Shown here: in pieces, positions 44,157-52,240 of the stretch
Position numbering within the stretch: the first letter of the stretch is position 1
How the letters are laid out: every line of letters begins with the position of its first letter
DNA from: SpSt-501 sp037481615
GTDB lineage: Bacteria > Desulfobacterota > Desulfobacteria > Desulfobacterales > SpSt-501
NCBI GenBank assembly: GCA_037481615.1
Contig: JBBFLI010000008.1
Length of the DNA: 64,000 nucleotides
Reading direction: 5' to 3' (one strand)
Program-made: the position numbers and the translations under genes
The notes under the pieces: generated by a model
What the model was told of the DNA's origin: nothing
The model's database searches: none
The model's input: the letters and a program-made list of their open reading frames with translations, nothing else

Positions 44157-45176
44157 ATGGAAGCCCCCTGCACCGCCCCCACCCCCGCACGCCCCTTGCG
44201 GCGCGAATCCTTTTTCGCCGCAGCGATCCTTCTGCTGCTGACGCTCATCGCCGCCGCCATCCTGCGGGAGCAGAGGCGGCCGCACCCGGCGGTCGAAAAT
44301 TTCCTCTACGCCCGCGCTTCGGCCGCCGCCGCTCGGGCGTCGGCATCGGCCGTGCTCCTTGCGCTCCCCGAAGGGCTGGTCGCCCTCACCCCCCCCGAGC
44401 GCTTCGACCGCGAGAGCCTCTCCGACAAGATCGACGGCAAGGCCGAGCTCTACCTCGCCGCAGGCTTCGTACGCCTCGATTGCCAGCGCCTCTCGCTCGC
44501 CGGCGCCGAGGACTCCTGGATCGAGGTCTTCCTCTACGAGATGGGCTCCTTCGAGAACGCCTTCTCCGTCTTCAGCGCCCAGCGCCGGCCGGACGCGGCC
44601 GCCCTCGAGCTGACCGAGTTCGCCTACGCTGCCGAAAACGCCTTCTTCTTCGTCCACGGCACGCGCTACGTCGAGCTGATCGCCTCCGGCGCGGGCGAGC
44701 CCTTCACGCAGGCGATGGAGGCGATCGGCCGCAGCCTGATCGCCGAGCGGCCGGCCGTGCGGGCGGCCCTGACCGAGCGCGAACTCTTCCCCGGCGAGGG
44801 ACTCGTCCCGGAGAGCATCCGGCGCATCGCCTCGGACGCCTTCGGACTCGCCGGCCTCGACCGCGTCTACAGCGCACACTACCGCACGGGAGGGGGCGAG
44901 GCGACCGTATTTTTCACGCGGCGCGACGGCCCGGATCAAGCCGCCGCCCTCGCCCGCTCCTACCTCGAAATGCTTCGCACCTTCGGGGCGGAGGTCCGGC
45001 CCGCCGAGGGATGGGAGGGGGCCTTCCGCGTCGAGGTCCTCGACACCTTCGAGGTCGTCTTCACCCGCGGGGAATTTTTCGGCGGCGCGCGCGAAGCCCC
45101 CGACCCCGGAGTCGCCCTCGAGCTCGCCCGCAGGCTGGAGAAACGCCTGGCGGAGGCCGGCCATGCCCCCCGCTGA
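44157..45176 (+). CDS. DUF6599-like membrane-anchored protein
   Basis: A 339-residue protein with one N-terminal membrane segment (about residues 17-36), the rest predicted periplasmic. The pattern ESLSDKIDGKAELYLAAGF, then VFLYEMGSFENAFSVFSAQR resembles the DUF6599 family, whose function is unknown. It overlaps the DUF362 gene by 14 nt, and the trio DUF6599-DUF362-polyferredoxin appears to be one operon, which implies a shared redox role. Not recognised beyond that family. Confidence 0.65.
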   Translation: MEAPCTAPTPARPLRRESFFAAAILLLLTLIAAAILREQRRPHPAVENFLYARASAAAARASASAVLLALPEGLVALTPPERFDRESLSDKIDGKAELYLAAGFVRLDCQRLSLAGAEDSWIEVFLYEMGSFENAFSVFSAQRRPDAAALELTEFAYAAENAFFFVHGTRYVELIASGAGEPFTQAMEAIGRSLIAERPAVRAALTERELFPGEGLVPESIRRIASDAFGLAGLDRVYSAHYRTGGGEATVFFTRRDGPDQAAALARSYLEMLRTFGAEVRPAEGWEGAFRVEVLDTFEVVFTRGEFFGGAREAPDPGVALELARRLEKRLAEAGHAPR

Positions 45177-46146
45177 CCCGCTCAGCCGACGCGAGTTCCT
45201 CCGACGCGCCGCCCGCGCCGGCCTCGGCGTGGCCCTGGCCGGCGGCCTCTCCGCCATTTCCTTCGACGCCGCCGGCCCCCTCGGCCTTCCCCCGGAGCAG
45301 GCGAAAGCCGGGCTGCCCGACTTTTCGCTCCCGCAGACGGCCGGGCGGATCGCGATCGCCCGCGGCGCAGAGCGCCGCGAGACGCTCTCCCTCGCCCTGC
45401 GCGCGCTCGGCGGGATCGAGTCCTTCGTCGGCCGCGGCGACCGCGTCCTGATCAAGGTGAACGCGGCCTTCGCCTCGCCGCCGATCCTCTCGGCCACGAC
45501 CCACCCCGATCTCGTCTACGAGCTCGCCCGACTCTGCTTCGCCGCCGGGGCCGCCTCGGTCGTCGTGACCGACAACCCGATCAACGACCCGGCGAGCTGC
45601 TTCGCCCTGAGCGGCATCGGCCCCGCCGCGCGGCGGGCGGGGGCGAGCGTCGTCCTCCCCGCCGAGAGCCTCTTCCGCCCCGTCAGCCTCGAAGGCGGAA
45701 CCCTGATCCGCAACTGGCCGGTCCTCACCGCGCCGCTTACGGGGGTCACGCGGCTGATCGGGGTCGCCCCGGTCAAGGACCACCACCGCAGCGGCGCCTC
45801 GATGACCCTCAAGAACTGGTACGGGCTGCTCGGGGGCCGGAGAAACCTCTTCCACCAGGACGTCCACCGCCTGATCGCCGAGCTTGCGCTCCTCGTCCGG
45901 CCGACCCTCGTCGTCCTCGACGGGACGACGACGATGATGACGAACGGGCCGACCGGGGGGTCGCTCTCCGATCTGCGCGAGACCCGCACCCTGATCGCCG
46001 GGACCGACCCCGTGGCCGTCGACGCCTGCGGCGCGGAGCTCCTCGGCAAGCGCCCGGAGGATCTCCCCTTCCTCGGGGCGGCCGAGAAGGCGGGCGCGGG
46101 GACCACGGACTTCCGCCGGCTCTCCCCGCGCGAGGTGTCCGCATGA
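45163..46146 (+). CDS. Tat-exported DUF362 protein
   Basis: A 327-residue protein with a twin-arginine signal (RREFLRRAARAGLGVALAGG), so it is folded with a cofactor before export. The body matches DUF362: RVLIKVNAAFASPP, SVVVTDNPINDP and AGTDPVAVDACGAELLG. The family's chemistry is unknown and members often lie beside ferredoxins. Here it lies between the DUF6599 gene (14-nt overlap) and the polyferredoxin gene (ATGA overlap), consistent with a periplasmic partner of that electron-transfer protein. Confidence 0.85.
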   Translation: MPPADPLSRREFLRRAARAGLGVALAGGLSAISFDAAGPLGLPPEQAKAGLPDFSLPQTAGRIAIARGAERRETLSLALRALGGIESFVGRGDRVLIKVNAAFASPPILSATTHPDLVYELARLCFAAGAASVVVTDNPINDPASCFALSGIGPAARRAGASVVLPAESLFRPVSLEGGTLIRNWPVLTAPLTGVTRLIGVAPVKDHHRSGASMTLKNWYGLLGGRRNLFHQDVHRLIAELALLVRPTLVVLDGTTTMMTNGPTGGSLSDLRETRTLIAGTDPVAVDACGAELLGKRPEDLPFLGAAEKAGAGTTDFRRLSPREVSA

Positions 46147-47888
46147 GCCTGCGCAGCGCCCGCCGCGCAAGCCAGGTCTTCTTCACCCTGCTCTTCCTCT
46201 GGTTCTGCGCCGTCTCGACGCTGGGGGGGCGCTTCACGGAGTTGAGCGGCTGGCCGGTCAACCTCTTTCTCGAGCTCGACCCCCTGGCCGCGGTCGCCAC
46301 GCTTCTCGCCACGCACACGCTCTACCGCGGCCTGCTCTGGGCGCTTCTGACCGTGTGCGCGACGATTCTCCTCGGCCGCGTTTTCTGCGGCTTCGTGTGC
46401 CCCTTCGGGGCGATGCACCAGTTCGTGGGCTGGCTGGGCATGCGCACGCGCCCGACGGCCGCACGCCTCGCGCAGAACCGCTTTCTGCCGGCCCAGAACC
46501 TGAAGTACGTCCTGCTGGCCTTCTTCCTCGCCGCGGCGGCGCTCGGTCCGGCGGGCGGCGGCTCGCTCCTGGCCGGGCTGCTCGACCCCATCTGCCTCGC
46601 CCAGCGCTCGGTCAACCTGACGCTCCTTCCCCTGTTCGAGCGGCTGGGGGTCGCCGTGCGCGGCGAGCCGCGGCTCACCCGGGAGGCGCTGGCGATCGCC
46701 TCGGTCTTCCTTGCGGCGATTCTCCTCAACCTCCACCGGCCGCGTTTCTTCTGCCGCTTCCTCTGCCCGCTGGGGGCGCTGCTCGGGTTGCTCGGCCGCT
46801 TCGCCCTCGTCCGCATCGGCCGCACCCCGGAGGCCTGCACCGGCTGCACGCTCTGCGAGCGGGCCTGCGAGGGCGCCTGCGAGCCGACCGGCCGCATCCG
46901 CACGGCCGAGTGCGTGCTCTGCCTCAACTGCCTGGCGGACTGCCGCCACGGGGCGATCGCCCTCTCGACGCGGGCTTCCGCCGCCGGCGAGATCCCCCTT
47001 CCCGACCCCGGGCGCCGCGCCGTGATCGCCGCCGTCGTCGCCGGTGCGGCGACCGTCTCCCTCGGCCGCATCGGGGGGGCGACCGGCGCGACCTGGAGCC
47101 CGAGCCTCGTCCGCCCGCCGGGGGCGCTCGCGGAGGAGGAGTTCCTCTCCCGCTGCATCCGCTGCGGCCAGTGCATGCGCGTCTGTCCGACGAACGTGAT
47201 CCACCCCGCGGGCCTGGAGGAGGGCCTCGAGGCGCTCTGGACCCCGAAGCTCGATTTCCGCGCGGGGACGAGCGGCTGCCAGCACACCTGCATCGCCTGC
47301 GGGCAGCTCTGCCCCACGGCCGCGATCCGGCCGCTCCGGCTCGAGGAGCGCCTGGGGACCGCGGAGTTCGCCTCGCGAGGCCCCTTGCGCATCGGCTGCG
47401 CCTTCGTCGACCGCGGCCGCTGCCTGCCCTGGGCGATGGACCGCCCCTGCATCGTCTGCCAGGAGAACTGCCCCGTCAGCCCCAAGGCGATCTTCACGCG
47501 GCCGGTCTACAACGAGGTGCGCCTGCCCGAGCCGTTGGTCGTCGGCGAGGCTTCGGGGCAGCGGGTCGGCCTTGCCGCGGGGCGGCTCGAACCCGGCCGT
47601 TTCGCGACCGGCGACTACTTCATCCTCCTGCCCTCGGGCAGGCGGCTGCGCATCCGCGCCCACGGCGAGCAGGCGATCGAGCTCGCCGCCGCGATCCCCG
47701 AGCCGGAGCTCCCCCCCCGGGGGAGCCCGATGGCGGTCGCGATCCGGCTGCAGCAGCCCCATGTCGATCCCGAGCGCTGCATCGGCTGCGGCGTCTGTGA
47801 ACACGAGTGCCCGGTGCAGGGGAAGCGGGCGATCCGCGTCACGGCGGAAAACGAGAGCCGCCACCCCCGGCACCGGATGACCCTGTGA
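46143..47888 (+). CDS. NapH/NapG-like membrane polyferredoxin
   Basis: A 581-residue fusion. Residues 1-215 have several membrane helices and the NapH-like motif VFCGFVCPFGAMHQ. This is followed by a cytoplasmic double cluster region (CTGCTLCERACEG, CVLCLNCLADC), another hydrophobic segment, then NapG-like ferredoxin modules (CIRCGQCMRVCP, CIACGQLCP, CIVCQENCP, CIGCGVCEHECP). About six cysteine groups could bind 4Fe-4S clusters. It likely passes electrons from quinol towards a periplasmic acceptor, here perhaps the DUF362 protein. No NapA-type molybdoenzyme is adjacent. Confidence 0.85.
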   Translation: MSLRSARRASQVFFTLLFLWFCAVSTLGGRFTELSGWPVNLFLELDPLAAVATLLATHTLYRGLLWALLTVCATILLGRVFCGFVCPFGAMHQFVGWLGMRTRPTAARLAQNRFLPAQNLKYVLLAFFLAAAALGPAGGGSLLAGLLDPICLAQRSVNLTLLPLFERLGVAVRGEPRLTREALAIASVFLAAILLNLHRPRFFCRFLCPLGALLGLLGRFALVRIGRTPEACTGCTLCERACEGACEPTGRIRTAECVLCLNCLADCRHGAIALSTRASAAGEIPLPDPGRRAVIAAVVAGAATVSLGRIGGATGATWSPSLVRPPGALAEEEFLSRCIRCGQCMRVCPTNVIHPAGLEEGLEALWTPKLDFRAGTSGCQHTCIACGQLCPTAAIRPLRLEERLGTAEFASRGPLRIGCAFVDRGRCLPWAMDRPCIVCQENCPVSPKAIFTRPVYNEVRLPEPLVVGEASGQRVGLAAGRLEPGRFATGDYFILLPSGRRLRIRAHGEQAIELAAAIPEPELPPRGSPMAVAIRLQQPHVDPERCIGCGVCEHECPVQGKRAIRVTAENESRHPRHRMTL

Positions 47889-47951
47889 ACCCCGTCCTTC
47901 CGGGCCCGAGGGCCGCGGAAGCGCAGACATGAGGACTTCGGGAGGAGCCCG

Positions 47952-49154
47952 ATGAAAGAGACCCCTTCCTGCTCCCGCAGGCAATTTCTCAAGACGACCG
48001 GCGCGGCAGGTCTCGGCCTGCTCGCCGCCTCGGCACTTCCCCCGGCACTTCTCGCCCAGGAGGCGCCCCGCGTCCCGACCCGCCCCTTCGGGAAGACGGG
48101 GATCGAGGTCGCGATCCTCTCGCTCGGGGGGATGTTCGACATCCCCGGCAACCAGCTCCTGCTGCGCCAGGCCGTGCGGTGGGGGGTGACCTACTGGGAC
48201 ACGGCCAACTCCTACGAGGGCGGAAACAGCGAACTGGGAATCGGCAAGTACTTCGAGAAATACCCCGAGGACCGCAAGAAAATCTTCCTCGTCACCAAGT
48301 CCACGGCTTGGACGCTCAAGGGCATGAGCGACCATCTCAACCTTTCGCTCGAGCGCATGAAGACCGACTACGTCGATCTCTTCTTCGTCCATGCCGTGCG
48401 CAGCATCGGCAAGATGGACGAGGACGTCCGTCGCTGGGGCGAGAAGGCGAAGGCCGAGGGCAAGATCCGCCTCTTCGGCTTCAGCACCCACAGCAACATG
48501 GAGGAGTGCCTGCTGGCCGCCTCGCGCCTGGGCTGGATCGACGGGATCATGATGACTTACAACTACCGCCTGATGCACACCGACGAGATGCGCCGCGCCG
48601 TGGACGCCTGCGCGAAGGCCGGGATCGGCCTGACGGCGATGAAGACCCAGGGCGGCGGGCCGGTCGGAACCGCAAGCGAGCCGGAGCTCCGGATCGCCGG
48701 GCGTTTCGTGAAGGAAGGCTTCACCCCCGGCCAGGCGAAGCTCAAGGCCGTGTGGGAAAACCCCCAGATCGCGAGCATCTGCTCGCAGATGCCGACGATG
48801 GCGCTGCTCTCCGAGAACACGGCGGCCGCCGTGAACCGGACCCGGCTCTCCGCCGCCGCCCGCGAGACACTCGCCGAGCTCGATGCGGCCACGGCGGCGG
48901 CCTATTGCGCGGGTTGCACGCGGATCTGCGAGCCGTCCGTCGCCGAGGGGGTGCCGGTCGGGCGGGTCATGCGCTACCTCATGTACGCGCGGGGCTACGA
49001 AAGGCGGGACTTCGCCCGCGCGCGCTACCGTGCGCTTCCGGCCCGCGTGCGCGAGGCGCTCGCAAGCGCCGATTACGCGCGGGCCGAGGCCCTGTGCCCG
49101 CGGCGGCTGCCGATTGCGCGCCTCATGGCCGAGGCGGCCGGCGAGCTCGCCTGA
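47952..49154 (+). CDS. Tat-exported aldo/keto reductase with ferredoxin-like C-terminus
   Basis: A 400-residue protein with a twin-arginine signal (SRRQFLKTTGAAGLGLL). The body (about 40-300) is aldo/keto-reductase-like: FGKTGIEVAILSLGG, YWDTANSYEGGNSELGIGK, DYVDLFFVHAV and LFGFSTHS, with the catalytic Tyr in ANSYEGG. The C-terminus has CAGCTRICE and a later CP, like the partial ferredoxin of other exported AKR proteins. RBS GGAGGAG precedes ATG 47952. It lies 63 nt after the polyferredoxin gene on the same strand, so a functional link is plausible. The end overlaps the WYL gene by 32 nt. Confidence 0.85.
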   Translation: MKETPSCSRRQFLKTTGAAGLGLLAASALPPALLAQEAPRVPTRPFGKTGIEVAILSLGGMFDIPGNQLLLRQAVRWGVTYWDTANSYEGGNSELGIGKYFEKYPEDRKKIFLVTKSTAWTLKGMSDHLNLSLERMKTDYVDLFFVHAVRSIGKMDEDVRRWGEKAKAEGKIRLFGFSTHSNMEECLLAASRLGWIDGIMMTYNYRLMHTDEMRRAVDACAKAGIGLTAMKTQGGGPVGTASEPELRIAGRFVKEGFTPGQAKLKAVWENPQIASICSQMPTMALLSENTAAAVNRTRLSAAARETLAELDAATAAAYCAGCTRICEPSVAEGVPVGRVMRYLMYARGYERRDFARARYRALPARVREALASADYARAEALCPRRLPIARLMAEAAGELA

Positions 49155-50136
49155 GGGGGGAACCGTAGCGGCGGGCGATGGCTTCGGCCTCCGCGGCGAT
49201 CGCCCGCCGCAACCCCTCGGGGGAAAGCACCTCGGCCTGAGCCCCCCACTTCAACACCCAGCGCTTGATTTCCTCCTCCCCGGCCACACGGGCCTCGAAG
49301 AGAACGCTACCGTCCGGCTCGCGCGTGAGCCGCTGGCTGGGGTGCCAGGTCCTCTCGAGAACGTAGGGGGCGGCCTCGGGGGCAAACCGAACGCACACGG
49401 CCAGGGGCGGGCCGTGAAAGACCCCGAAATCGGCCTGGAGCACTTCCTCCGGCCGAATGCCCTCCGGGGGCGGGAACCCCTCCCCGGTCACCGCCAGGCG
49501 GCGGATGCGGTCCACGGCGAAGACGCGGATGTCCTTTCTCAGGTTGCAATAGGCGAGCAGATAGAAGGACCCCCCGTGGTACAGCAGCCGGTAGGGGTCG
49601 ACCCGGCGGCGCGTCTGCCGGCCCGAGGAGGCCGCGCGGTAGGTGAGGTCGATCCGGCGCCTGGCGCTCACGGCGGCCGCAATCGCCTCGAGCACGCCGC
49701 GGTAGGCGGCGTGGCGCTTGGCGGCCGGGGCGTCGACGGCGATCGCCTCCTGTTCGCGCTCGAGGTGCGCGGCCATCTCCGGGGGGAGAAGCAAGCGGAT
49801 CTTCGCGCCCAGGGACTCGAGCGCCTCGTAGAAGACGGTCCCCTCCAGGCCGGCGGCGAGCCGGCGGCCCATGTAGAGCGCCAGCAGCTCCGGCAGCGTG
49901 AAGGGGACGGGGAGGCTCCTCCTCGCCGGATCGAGAAGCGACCAGACCGTGCGGCGGCCCTCGCGCGCGGTCGTGACCGGAAACCCCGCGGCCTGCAGGG
50001 CTTCCAGATCGCGGTAAACCGTGCGCACATGGCAGTCGACGGCGCGGGCGAGCTCGGGGACGCTCCGGCCCGTGCGCGAGGCGATCAGTTCCTGGAGGAT
50101 CCGCCATTGCCTGGCCAGCTGGTCCCCGCGCGCCAT
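49123..50136 (-). CDS. WYL-domain transcription regulator
   Basis: A 337-residue regulator. Residues about 6-60 are an HTH_11 (DeoR-like) winged helix (QWRILQELIASRTGRSVPEL, HVRTVYRDLEALQAAGFPV). The WYL domain (about 145-225) carries the motif as SFYLLAYC (F in place of W), and a WCX-type extension ends with RWVLKWGAQAEVLSPE. WYL proteins often bind nucleic acid or nucleotide ligands and regulate stress or defence genes. A dyad GTGAC-N7-GTCAC at 50228-50244 and a -10 TATAGA at 50202 lie upstream and may be its own promoter. The 3' end overlaps the convergent AKR gene. Confidence 0.88.
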   Translation of the reverse strand: MARGDQLARQWRILQELIASRTGRSVPELARAVDCHVRTVYRDLEALQAAGFPVTTAREGRRTVWSLLDPARRSLPVPFTLPELLALYMGRRLAAGLEGTVFYEALESLGAKIRLLLPPEMAAHLEREQEAIAVDAPAAKRHAAYRGVLEAIAAAVSARRRIDLTYRAASSGRQTRRRVDPYRLLYHGGSFYLLAYCNLRKDIRVFAVDRIRRLAVTGEGFPPPEGIRPEEVLQADFGVFHGPPLAVCVRFAPEAAPYVLERTWHPSQRLTREPDGSVLFEARVAGEEEIKRWVLKWGAQAEVLSPEGLRRAIAAEAEAIARRYGSPLRRARRPPRP

Positions 50137-50196
50137 GGGTCGTTTCCTCCCCCCAAAGATCGGCGTTCTTCCGGCCGCCTCGGCGGCTCCCCCCTT

Positions 50197-50244
50197 TCTA
50201 TAGCACGCCGGAATTTTTTTTCGACCTGTGACCGGATCTGTCAC
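50197..50244. promoter_or_regulatory. Possible promoter and dyad upstream of WYL gene
   Basis: Minus-strand -10 TATAGA (50202-50197) with a poor -35, and the inverted repeat GTGAC (50228-50232) / GTCAC (50240-50244) just behind it. It may be an operator shared with the divergent small gene at 50316. Weak evidence. Confidence 0.35.
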
Positions 50245-50315
50245 GGGCCTCTGATAGGCCGGGAGGTACCGGGAGGGCTCCTCCCGCAACCCGAAGGCGA
50301 AAAGGAGGCCGGGCC

Positions 50316-50483
50316 ATGACGCGCGAAATCGAAACCGAATCCTACGAGGACCGCTACGAGTACCACGGCGGAACGCTGATCGAGCACCGGCGCACCCGCG
50401 CCGGGAAAATCCTGTGGCGGGAGTGGCTCGAGTTCGAGTCCGTCGAGGAGGCCGACGAGGCCTTCAACCTCGAGCTCGTCTGA
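50316..50483 (+). CDS. Small acidic hypothetical protein, 55 residues
   Basis: MTREIETESYEDRYEYHGGT and so on, ending EEADEAFNLELV, with an exceptional ribosome-binding site (AAAGGAGG, 7 nt before ATG). No family recognised. It is highly charged and tyrosine-rich, without a signal peptide. A further gene starts 14 nt after its stop. The strong start signal and the divergent regulator upstream argue that it is real. Confidence 0.6.
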   Translation: MTREIETESYEDRYEYHGGTLIEHRRTRAGKILWREWLEFESVEEADEAFNLELV

Positions 50484-50497
50484 AACAGGGGGACGCG

Positions 50498-50827
50498 ATG
50501 GGCACAAACGAGAGACGACGCACGGGGATCGGCTGTTTCGCCCCGCGGGAGCGGCTGGTCCGCCTGCTGCGGCGCCTGGCCGCCTCCCCCCTCGAGGAGA
50601 CGGCCGGGCGGGCGGCGGAGGAGGGAATGCCGGCCTTCCCCGAAGGGGTGATCCCGCCGGCGGCGGTCGGCTTTTTCATCGCCCAGACGCCGGGGGGCTT
50701 TCGGCTCTTCATCTTCGAGGGCAAAGGGGGTTCCTCCCCCCGGGTTTGTCGCGCCGCTGCGGATTTGTTACAGAGCGGGGAAACCGCGGGGGGAGCCATG
50801 CCATGGACATCCGCTGGGTCTACATGA
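50498..50827 (+). CDS. Hypothetical protein, 109 residues
   Basis: Not recognised. MGTNERRRTGIGCFAPRERL is basic and later contains a hydrophobic stretch (AAVGFFIAQTPGGFRLFIFE) but no clear membrane helix. It overlaps the cutA start by 25 nt, with a GGGGGAC sequence before its ATG. It lies between a well-initiated small gene and cutA on the same strand; coding status is moderately likely. Confidence 0.4.
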   Translation: MGTNERRRTGIGCFAPRERLVRLLRRLAASPLEETAGRAAEEGMPAFPEGVIPPAAVGFFIAQTPGGFRLFIFEGKGGSSPRVCRAAADLLQSGETAGGAMPWTSAGST

Positions 50828-51126
50828 CGGCACCGAGCCTGGAGGAGGCGCAACGAATCGGCCGCGCGCTCGTCGAGGAAGGTCTTGCCGCCTGCGTGAA
50901 CGCCCTGCCGGGGATGCGCTCGATCTATGTCTGGGAGGGGAAGGTGGAAGAGGCCTCCGAGGCGGTCCTCGTCGCCAAGACGACCGCGGCGCAGGTGGAG
51001 GAGCTTTTCGCCGCCGTGAAACGTCTCCACCCCTACGAGTGCCCCTGCATGTTGAGCTTCAAGGTCCAAGAGGGCTTCGCTCCGTTTCTGGACTGGATCC
51101 GTGAGAGTGTCCGGAAGCGGGCTTGA
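50803..51126 (+). CDS. cutA: CutA1 divalent-cation tolerance protein
   Basis: A 107-residue trimeric CutA1 protein: VYMTAPSLEEAQRIGRALVE, LAACVNALPGMRSIYVWEGK, KTTAAQVEELFAAVKRLHPYECP and FLDWIRESVR cover the whole family. Linked to copper or other divalent-metal tolerance in E. coli; its precise role remains debated. ATG 50803 is chosen because the family begins WVYMTAPS. The 3' end overlaps the convergent lipoprotein gene by 68 nt, the longest overlap of the window. Confidence 0.93.
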   Translation: MDIRWVYMTAPSLEEAQRIGRALVEEGLAACVNALPGMRSIYVWEGKVEEASEAVLVAKTTAAQVEELFAAVKRLHPYECPCMLSFKVQEGFAPFLDWIRESVRKRA

Positions 51127-52240
51127 AGAGAAGCCTCAGGAAACGGGGCCGATAGAGCTCGGGGCGGCTTGCGAGGAGCCCGTCGTCGGTTGCGTTGGCG
51201 ACATAGGTCACGACCAACTCCTCGGGGCTCGCGGAGAGCGCCGGGTGCCCCTTGGCGGCGTAGCAGAAGATGCGCGCATCCCTGCCCGCCTCCGGGCAGG
51301 AGTAGACCGGGATCGCCTGTCCCCAGGGGCCCTCGGGCCGCGGGGCGAAACGCACGAGAACCCGCGGCGAAAGCCCCTCTTCGCTCGCGACGAGCACGTA
51401 GCCGCTGTGGGCCGCGAGCGGCGATACCGAAAACTCGGCCGCCACGCCCGTCAAGAGCGGCCGAGCCCGCTCGACCGCCGCCGACCAGCCCCCGCCGTCG
51501 TGGAATTCCCAGGCGGAAAAATCCGCGATCCTCCCCCGCGGCGCACGCGCGAGCAGCAGATGCCGCGCAACGAACCCGGCTTCATCCTTCTCCTCGAGGG
51601 TGCCGTACACGAGGGCGTGCCGGCCTTCGGCGAGGACGGCCTGGCCGAAGCGGCGGCTCGCCGTCCCCCAGGGGAGTTCGCGGAACCGCATCCGCCACGC
51701 CTCGGGGGGGTCCGCAGGGTTTTCGATCAGCGCAAGCAGGCTGGCGGCGGGCGAGAAGGCGAACGCCTCCGGGCCCTCGGCCGGCTGCACGGAGAGCAGA
51801 AAGAGGTGCAGGCCGTCTTCTTCCCTCAAGCCGTGAAAGGGCCAGCGCCAGGCCCCGTCCCCGGCCGCGGGGAAAAAATCGGACGGCCCCCCCGCGGGGG
51901 TGCGGCCGAAATGAAAGGAGAGCGCGCCCGCGGCGGGGGTCTTGCCCCGCTGGAGGGCGACCGCGTTGCGGACGAAGAAGGCGATCTCGCGCCTACCCCC
52001 CCGCACCTCCCCCACCAGGCTGTCGCCGAAGGTCCACAGAACGGCGCCTTCGCCGAGCGCAATCGAATGGGCGCCGTCCCCGCCGACCCAGCCCGCGGGC
52101 CGGTTGAAGGCCTCGTCGTACTCGGGGATCGGGGCGACGGCGACACGCGGCCCCGGGGCGCAGGCGAGAAGGAGCGCGGCGAGGCAAAGGACGGCCCCGC
52201 GCCGCGGCTCAGGCCTCTTCCAGGGGGATCTTCCCCGCAT
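51059..52240 (-). CDS. Lipoprotein with DUF4185-like beta-propeller
   Basis: A 393-residue exported protein with a lipobox (LCLAALLLAC, Cys about 27). The body shows FGDSLVGEVRGGRREIAFF, GGWSAAVERARPLL, VYSCPEAGRD and the late VVTYVANATDD, a pattern of DUF4185/glycosidase-like five-bladed propeller proteins. No catalytic residue can be assigned. It lies directly downstream of the CoA-transferase gene on the same strand, overlapping it by 32 nt, so transcription is shared although function need not be. Confidence 0.65.
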   Translation of the reverse strand: MRGRSPWKRPEPRRGAVLCLAALLLACAPGPRVAVAPIPEYDEAFNRPAGWVGGDGAHSIALGEGAVLWTFGDSLVGEVRGGRREIAFFVRNAVALQRGKTPAAGALSFHFGRTPAGGPSDFFPAAGDGAWRWPFHGLREEDGLHLFLLSVQPAEGPEAFAFSPAASLLALIENPADPPEAWRMRFRELPWGTASRRFGQAVLAEGRHALVYGTLEEKDEAGFVARHLLLARAPRGRIADFSAWEFHDGGGWSAAVERARPLLTGVAAEFSVSPLAAHSGYVLVASEEGLSPRVLVRFAPRPEGPWGQAIPVYSCPEAGRDARIFCYAAKGHPALSASPEELVVTYVANATDDGLLASRPELYRPRFLRLLFKPASGHSHGSSPETERSPLGP

